Assembly (NCBI GenBank): GCA_029532415.1
Contig: JAQOTA010000031.1
Location: 310,001 to 374,000 of the forward strand
Source: Marasmius tenuissimus
Taxonomy: Eukaryota; Basidiomycota; Agaricomycetes; Agaricales; Marasmiaceae
DNA length: 64,000 bases
Direction: 5' to 3'
Shown: positions 57,602 through 64,000 of the stretch, in pieces
Layout of the letters: the number at the start of each line of letters is the position of its first letter
Position numbering within the stretch: the first letter of the stretch is position 1
Made by a program: the position numbers and the translations under genes
Notes under the pieces: model-generated
Seen by the model: only the letters and a program-made list of their open reading frames with translations
What the model was told of the DNA's origin: nothing
The model's database searches: none

Positions 57602-58029
57602 AACCATCTTCAGTTATCACAAATCTTATCGAGTATGTTTGGACCTATTTGTAAGATGCATGGGAAAATCTAATTAATGCAGGGAGAGACCTTGACAAGC
57701 AAGGTAACTCGGACTTCGGAACAAGAAATCCCCATACTCCACTCCCGATACTTATAACCGATGTGAACTTGGGAAGGAAGAAATATACAGACGAACGTGA
57801 GAAAAACAATACACCACCGCTGTTCCATCTCAGTATCACGAGACTAATGCAAGATAGCAGGTTATTTTGTAAAGGCATAGACGTACTTGAGCCCACGATT
57901 CTCTCGCAGGCTCTCATGACCTGTATCTTGCGGTGGTACTCTGTGACAACTGGAGGTAAGACGCTAAACTTGGAAACCGGCTTCGGTACTTTGTTTGCCT
58001 AACGCATCAATAGAGAACGAGATGGATGG
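57602..58029. other. Intergenic, no gene recognised
   Basis: Frames up to 90 aa on the minus strand lack domains. Confidence 0.4.
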
Positions 58030-58335
58030 CCAGCCAGGGAAGTCACATCCCCCTTGCTTCATTCCTGATACCCTCCCAGGACGCGTGTGCAGAGGGGTAA
58101 CTTCGATAGTGAATCGAGCTGTTCAAGAGCACAATGGTATACCTCTTCGGCAAGCTGTTTCTCACATCTCGAGACTGCTTCGTCAAAGGTCGGTATACGA
58201 GCGGTAGACTAGCCTCGCGAATTGGTTTTGTTGACTCCCAAAGGATCGTGTAATCTGAAGTGATTTTCACAGTCAAGCCAACATGGATAGCTAGCTTTTG
58301 ACGTTACTCATCAGTTCGTGTACTTCAGTCGGAAG
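58030..58335 (-). pseudogene. F-box N-terminal fragment
   Basis: Minus-strand KPIREASLPLVYRPLTK is the IxEAALPLVYREM motif that follows the F-box in the other copies, with an upstream segment matching the intron/exon 2 region. It has stops on both sides. Confidence 0.65.
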
Positions 58336-58534
58336 CCCAACGCTGATTTGGCGAGGTATTTGCCAGAAAAGAAACCACGTGGTTAAGGGCCTGGATCCCC
58401 AGCCCGGCCGAAACCCACCACAGTGAGGACTCGGGTCTTACTTCCCTGGACATCAATCGTCTGTTTCGCACTCGCTAAGTCTTGAAGATACATTCAGAAG
58501 AAGCGCTTAAAGGACGAGAGGGGCAGTCGAACAC

Positions 58535-58966
58535 CTACTGCTGGACATTGACTACTCGGGATAGGAACACCATCACGAGCCATTTGGGGTCGGTGCGGTA
58601 AGTATAGATTACTGTGCCGGCCACGCCGAGGAGGAGACTTATAGCGGAAAACAGGACGATAATATCGTCTGCCCAGTATTGAGATTGGCGGATATGAAGT
58701 TGGCTGACTGTTAGAAGCGTAGAGATAACCGAGATAAAAATAACAGTCACTAAATGATCTTCCGGGTCGAAGAACATGGCGCTGTTATCGTCCTCGAGCG
58801 TCCTTTGTAGGGAATGGAAGAGGTTCAACGTCGAGAGGAAAATATTACGGATTTCCCACTCGGAAGGACCATATGACTGCGGGGATGGCGATACGATGAT
58901 AGCTGAATGAACAGTAACAGTAACTCTTCTGATTCCCGTCCAGATCAAGGGGTGGCTGGGATTAAA
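58535..58966 (-). pseudogene. F-box fragment joined to a two-helix membrane segment
   Basis: The frame (up to 59116 before trimming) has HPLIWTGIRRVTVTVHSAIIV, matching the HPIWRGVRKITVHLAVIV segment of F-box pseudogene A. It is followed not by LRR but by two probable membrane helices (VIFISVISTLLTVSQL and VLFSAISLLLGVAGTVIYTY). The frame upstream of about 58966 is in unrelated AT-rich sequence. Either a chimeric gene or chance read-through. Confidence 0.4.
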
Positions 58967-59440
58967 AAAAGTAAAACCAACTCGTTTTTTTCTTCTAAGG
59001 GCCCTTGGGACCGACCGACCAACCGACTGGTTGTGGGAATAATACACTATATAGTAATAGTCACATGACTTATGTATGTTTTCTATTTCTACCACTCCGT
59101 TTTCAGGTCCCTCCATGTCCTTACCAGCACACCTGTCTTCTCAAATTCATCACAGAAAGACATCCCAACTGAAATTTACCCACTGTGCTATAGTCAACTC
59201 TGTATTTTGACTAATACAACAAGCAGTGAGGCAAGTAATTTCGGGACCTGAACCATGGGACTGAGAAGGTTGTGAGAAGGTTTTCTGTCCTCATGAATTC
59301 TGGCCTTATCTCTACTGATTGAGGTGATTGGGACAGATTCTTGAGTGTTTCACACCCTTCAGTCCTGCTAAAAGCCCATAGCGGCTTGAAAAAATATTCA
59401 TAATCTTTTTCTCAAGGACCCCTTCACAGTTTAGTGTAGC
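58967..59440. other. Boundary region, no gene
   Basis: Homology to F-box genes ends here. Possibly the edge of the large CACTA-type insertion. No terminal repeat can be proven. Confidence 0.35.
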
Positions 59441-59590
59441 CATCGGTTGGTTTGAACCGCCGGTTTATGGCACTCGGTTCCGAACTGGACCAGACCGTGA
59501 CGTACTTCCGGTTTGGCCAAACCAAGTATCGTAAACCGGTTCCGGACCGGTTTAGAAACCGGTGAACTGGTTTAAACCGGGCCAAAATAG
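59440..59590. repeat. AACCGG subterminal-type repeat array
   Basis: At least eight degenerate AAACCGGTT / GGTTTGAACC words within about 140 bp, in both orientations. Such clusters are typical of transposase-binding subterminal regions. Confidence 0.65.
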
Positions 59591-59879
59591 AGGTATTTTT
59601 TCCTTATTTTTTTCACTCATCCGAAGTACTACAACACCTCAGATTCATGCAGTAGATAGTAGGGGAAGGTCATTGGCATGTTTGTAGTACATAAGTAAGA
59701 AAAAAAACAAAACTATTATACACAACGGCAAGGCAAAACGGGGGGATGTCCGAATACATTGTAGTATGATTGTACGTAGAAGCGGTACAAAATCTTCTCC
59801 CACTCCAGGCCTGGACCCACGAGGTGAGCAAGATTTGTGTCTTCACGATGATATCACATTGGATCCTTATAGTGTTACC

Positions 59880-59995
59880 AGTAGCTCGAGTGGCTCGGAG
59901 CCGGACCGGGCTAGAGCCGCTCCGGCAAAACAGCTCACCGGGAGCCGTTCCACCGGAGCGGCTCTGAACCAGTTCAGCCAGTTTGAGCCACCTCA
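59880..59995. repeat. GAGCC/GGCTC repeat cluster, left
   Basis: Clustered GGCTCGGAGCC, GAGCCGCTCC and GGAGCGGCTC words. A second cluster lies at 60305-60435. Confidence 0.6.
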
Positions 59996-60304
59996 AAAAT
60001 TTGCCTTTCTTCTTGTCTTTGTTGGGCCCACTGGAGACTCTGAGAGGTATCAAAAATGTATGTAAATGTACATTACTTGCTGTAGATTACAATAAACTGC
60101 AAAAAATCCAGTAATTATCACGCTCTACCTCCCTGAAAGACCCTGACCTTGGCATGGGAAAACCACCCACCAGTGGTTTGTCACGTGCAGAGATGGCACC
60201 TGGACCCATAATCATTTCTAATAACCTATTTTTCATTATAGAATAGCTCATATGTGGTTTAAGTGCTATATTTATAGTCATTAAAAGGTTTGCAAATTTA
60301 TTTA

Positions 60305-60435
60305 TTCTTGAGTAGCAGGAGCCACAGCTGAGCCACTCAGAGTGGCTCAAAGAGCCGAGCCACATCCTGTTAGCAGCTCGTGGAGCCGCGGCCTGGTTTG
60401 AGCTGCGGCTCTGGAGCCCGAGCTGAGCTGACTGT
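60305..60435. repeat. GAGCC/GGCTC repeat cluster, right
   Basis: GAGCCACAGCTGAGCCACTC, GAGCCGAGCC and GAGCTGCGGCTC. With 59880-59995 it may form the ends of a roughly 550 bp element or a CACTA subterminal region. Confidence 0.6.
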
Positions 60436-61880
60436 TGGCAATGCTAGATCCTTATCGCCAGGCCAGCTATCCATCAACGTTGTGAAGGAGCGCATAGCAT
60501 CAACCCAGTCTGACCACCGCTCGGCAGCAAAGCCTGCCACGAAGATGGGGCCACCCACAGAGAAGGTATCCATATGCCCACCAAATATCGTGTCCACAAG
60601 CCCCACCCGGTGTCGATGATGAACAAGCCTTGCAGCCTGGAGCTCAGCAGCTGAGAGGGAGGGACGTGACTAGGACATGGTACCATCCAACTCAGAATCG
60701 AGTACAAGCAATTGAGACTGGAAGTTGATGAAGCTCAATTCCTGCAACATCCCCTTCTAGTCTTCATCACTAAGCATCAGCTGGGAGCTTGAAGACGCCT
60801 GAGGAAACTGCTAAAGCGTATCATTTTAAAGTTGAGATGCTTCACGGTGATCATGCTCAGACGTGCTCGAGGGCTCCTTATTGGCTGGCCAAACCCCAGT
60901 GACCTCGACATAGAGCATCTTCTTCCACACCTGGTTGGAGATGATGGAGGGGGGCAAAGGTGACCGACAGCGAGCCTGCCACACTCGGAAGTAAACCTGC
61001 TGTTTTGTATTGTCCTGAGGACCAGCAAACACTGCAGGGCCGGGTACAATTATGGCGAGCCTTGGGGCTTTGCCCATTGCGTGACGTCAGCTTGGGTGAT
61101 ACTCATCAATCAAGGTATTGACACTGATACAAGCACTGAGGAGAGGGGGGAAAAGAGGGTGTACAACATCTTCAAACAGTGAACATTGCTGTTTTGGTGC
61201 TGTAATATGTCAATTAGAGAGGACACGGCAATGGAGGGTATACAATACTCATGGTGCTGTGATGTTTTCCTCCCTCACCGTTGAGGCTGGCTTTTGGAAT
61301 AGGGAGAATAACGATTAGAAGGTGCTGTGGCTCGCACAGTATGAGATGTCATGAATTTCCCTCTTATCTTATCTTATCTCCTTATCTTATCCTTTTCCAT
61401 CTTATCTATATCTTATCCCTCACATGACTCATATCTTATCATATGGACACATGGTAGATATATGAAGGGACCCATATGTTGGTCCTGTTTCAGATACTGT
61501 TTCATGATGTCATATCTCGATGTCTGCGGCAGGCGGTTGGGTAGTGAGAGGGCCTGTAGGGTAACTCGGCACAGTGGAAGGTCCGGCTGTAGGGTAGAGT
61601 GGTACAGGGGAAGGCCTGGCAGCATTGAGATTAGTTAAGGGAGGAATGGAGGTGGTAGGAACGTTGGCGTGTCCACTACGCTGTCGTTGGGGGACTCCAT
61701 GTTCATTCCCTTGAAGCAATAGATGTGAGCCAATATTGCATTTCTGTCAAGCCATTAGGAGGTGCAGATATAGAGATTAAGTCTACGGTACCTGCTCAGC
61801 AATCACCACGCATAATTTCAATTTTCTCCCTGCAAATGGTAGCTTGTTGTCAAAGCAGATGACTTTCAACATTTTTGTCT
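60436..61880 (-). other. CACTA element 3' region, possible second gene
   Basis: Minus-strand frames such as VGGPIFVAGFAAERWSDWVD (60370-60606) and PSIISNQVWKKMLYVEVTGVW (60826-61077) look coding but are fragmented and have no domain I recognise. A run of TCTTATC words (61365-61440) is noted. Confidence 0.35.
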
Positions 61881-61899
61881 TAAAACACTTGAGAAACAA

Positions 61900-63957
61900 T
61901 ACAAAGCCCCTGTATTGGGCAGCTGCTTCCTCTTGCTGCTTGGTTCAGTCATATGAATAGGAGTTGATGGTGTCAAGGACATCTTGGATTTCGTGTGATG
62001 GAGGCCACTGGATGTCAAGAAGCGGCCAAGTTCTGTCACCACCCTTGACCTCGACATCCACCTTGAAGATCCTATGTATATGTTCTTGTACCAACCCCAA
62101 TTTGGAGAAATGCAGTGTGTCTGGAACCATGCATTTGACAGGGTCCCAGTTGGGAAGTTGATTGAGTGGTGACCACCTAACACCAGCACTCTTTACAATC
62201 TTGTCTCAAATAGCCTGAGAGGAGGCATCCCTCCATTCAACAGCCTTGGCCCTCATCGCAGGCCAGTCCCTTCTTGGCCATATTGCCTTGTCAAAGTTGT
62301 GGATGTGCTGATATGTCAGATCACGGACGGTGCAGAAATGGGTGGAGGTTGTGCTAGAGAATCCGGCTGCCTGTCTAGCAGCCAGCATGTCACAGATCAA
62401 CAAAGCGATGGCAGCAAGTATTTTCCTCCCCCTCGGATTGAGGGCTGTTCACGTAAAAAAAACACCCTCCCAGAACTCCAGTAGCTCATCAACCAAGAGA
62501 TCAAGGAAGCCGTTTATTTGATGTGTCGACGGATGTCCAGGAATAATGCCAACCAGGTAGATGTTTTTCGGGTGGTATTGTAAATGAGGCAGTAAGTTGT
62601 AGAGGACCATATAGATTGCTGTCGACGTAATAATATATTGGAGGTCAGATCTATGGACCCAAAAGAATGTAGGTTGACGAACCTGCTTTGCCTGTTTTGA
62701 CCCATATGGGTTAAACCCGTCCATCCCCAATCCAAACGGCAACCTCAGTTTGTCCGGCCCTCCTCCCCTCACAAAATTTTCTCCATCTGGCCCTGGAAAC
62801 CCCCACCAGAATGGTGAGTCCCAGATGTCATCCATCTCGTCCCTCGAGGAATGTGTGCGGTAATGTTCTAGCACTGACTCCACTTCATGCCAACAAACTA
62901 TTGTTGCTAGCCAATCATGGAGCGACCAGTGAAAATATTTGAGCTTTGGGACACTGACCAGAGGGCCATTCCTGTGTTCTTTTTCCACAACCAGTCTATG
63001 CCCGCATCCCTCCAAATTGCATATGAGAGGAAAGACAGGACCCTCATCATCAACTGCGATGCTATCGGGTTCATTGCGCTCCATCTGATATGTGGTGAAG
63101 CACCCATCACAGCAGACAAAGCTCTTCAGATTCGGGAAGAGTCGATAATCAGCTATCAGGGTTGTTAGCGTTTTTGGCATTTCAGTGATGCTCAAGGAGG
63201 GGTGAACCCTTCGACTAAAGCCTGATGTCCACCGACAGTCCCACCATAGAAATAATGCCCAATAAGGAGCGCAAGACCATATTTTTTGACCTTGTGGGGG
63301 CGATCTCAGTACTCGTAAAAGTATGACTCTAAGAAACGTCAAGAAATGAGCTGCAAACGGGAGGAAAGGCGAACCTGTATGAAATGCCCCCCTCTTGCAG
63401 TTCCATTCCCTTTCCTTGTACTCCGACAAGGCCTGTTCAATTTCCAAGACCTCAGCATCAATGTTGGCCAGATTGGCTGCGATTCCTGGGACGCCGTCCG
63501 ATTCCGAACTTCTTAAGCAATGCCGGAGAAGGTTAAGAGCATGCTCGGCTGCAACAAAAAGCTCATTTGATGGGGAACCCAGTGCGAGCCTGAAGTGATC
63601 AGGAGGGTACGTGTACATAGGATGATATGTGAATGGTTGGTTGCCTTGCTTGTTGGAATCGACAAAAGTGAGGGGGTATTCTGTGGCCTGGTCTCTCTTC
63701 ACTTTTGCATCAGCAAGCAAATTCTCCACTCAGCCTAGGGGATGTATTGGTTCTGCTCACGGCAATGGCGTCCTGCTGTTTGATGGCAATGTCCGCAACA
63801 GCTGCATCAATTTAAGGGTTTGTGTCTTTTTATCAACTCGGTGGCGTTTCCATAGACTTTCACTGATCATAGCACCTTGCACCCTCTCCCCTTTATCATT
63901 GGTAGTGAAATGTCTGGAGCAAGTCCTACAATTGCAGAAACGCAGGCCCTTGCCCAT
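61900..63957 (-). pseudogene. Tnp2-type CACTA transposase
   Basis: Starts at 63957: FCNCRTCSRHFTTND then SLWKRHRVDKK, the Cys-rich N-terminus. Next are MPKTLTTLIADYRLFPNLKS and FVCCDGCFTTYQ (zinc-like CC-x2-C). The core is LRLPFGLGMDGFNPYGSKQA, then YLVGIIPGHP and INGFLDLLVDELLEFWEGV. Later: ICDMLAARQAAGF, GVRWSPLNQLPNWDPVKCMV and LGLVQEHIHRIF. In-frame TGA codons at about 62449 and 62206 occur where relatives have Arg, consistent with CGA-to-TGA changes. Introns are likely in the 63.1-63.4 kb part. The element continues past the window end. Confidence 0.85.
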
Positions 63958-64000
63958 CGTGTACAGGAATGGTGGGAAATGGTGGGCTAAAGCAGAGATC

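Noticed and set aside
59041..59050. CACTA word as the left end of the Tnp2 element
   Set aside because: CACTATATAG occurs by chance often, and the opposite end lies outside the window, so no matching inverted end or 3 bp duplication can be shown.
1..64000. CRISPR arrays, bacterial operons or rRNA genes
   Set aside because: None are seen. The intron-rich genes and element types are eukaryotic, and the tandem arrays lack regular spacers.

Overview
The window looks like a piece of a filamentous basidiomycete genome, most likely an Agaricomycete. Genes are split by many 45-80 bp GT-AG introns, F-box/LRR-type genes occur in tandem and decaying copies, and half or more of the sequence is transposable elements of types common in mushrooms (Ty1/copia, hAT and Tc1/mariner MITEs, a MULE-like element with a GCM-like zinc domain, and a Tnp2/CACTA transposase). 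The species cannot be named from sequence alone.

Layout. 1-6 kb: two tandem copies of a tiny secreted cysteine-rich gene, each followed by an F-box gene (first copy truncated, second intact at 4219-5965). 6.2-12.8 kb: two paralogous MFS sugar-porter genes on the minus strand with a GNAT acetyltransferase gene between them. 13.06-13.77 kb: a hAT-type MITE. 14.33-23.98 kb: a copia retrotransposon with both LTRs and a perfect TSD, interrupted by a nested solo LTR with its own TSD. 24.5-27.3 kb: a third copy of the cysteine-rich gene, then a broken third sugar-porter copy split by a 1.4 kb hAT-like element. 28.2-34.7 kb: gene-poor DNA with clusters of a degenerate TACGTGAA repeat. 34.9-40.8 kb: a large intron-containing transposon gene that joins a MULE/GCM-like transposase, a USP-like protease region and a PHD finger. 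41.8-49.15 kb: a second, more decayed copia element with LTRs and TSD. 49.7-55.6 kb: a fourth cysteine-rich gene copy and two F-box pseudogenes. 55.8-57.6 kb: a single-pass membrane protein gene between two MITEs. 58-59 kb: more F-box debris. 59.4 kb to the end: a CACTA/Tnp2 element running off the window.

The most notable result is the cysteine-rich family. Four diverged copies all give an open reading frame only if a 4-nucleotide microexon is spliced in. All then encode a signal peptide, a short propeptide ending in Arg-Gln, and six cysteines spaced as in an inhibitor cystine knot (C-x5-C-x5/7-CC-x7-C-x6-C in three copies). The copies travel with F-box and sugar-porter fragments in segmental duplications. 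This model comes from reading splice sites by eye and has not been checked against RNA.

Other points of interest are the MULE-like gene with a fused deubiquitinase-like region and PHD finger; a very large unexplained coding region between gag and protease in the first copia element; primer-binding sites in both copia elements that match the anticodon region of initiator tRNA-Met; and several clean nested insertions datable by their TSDs.
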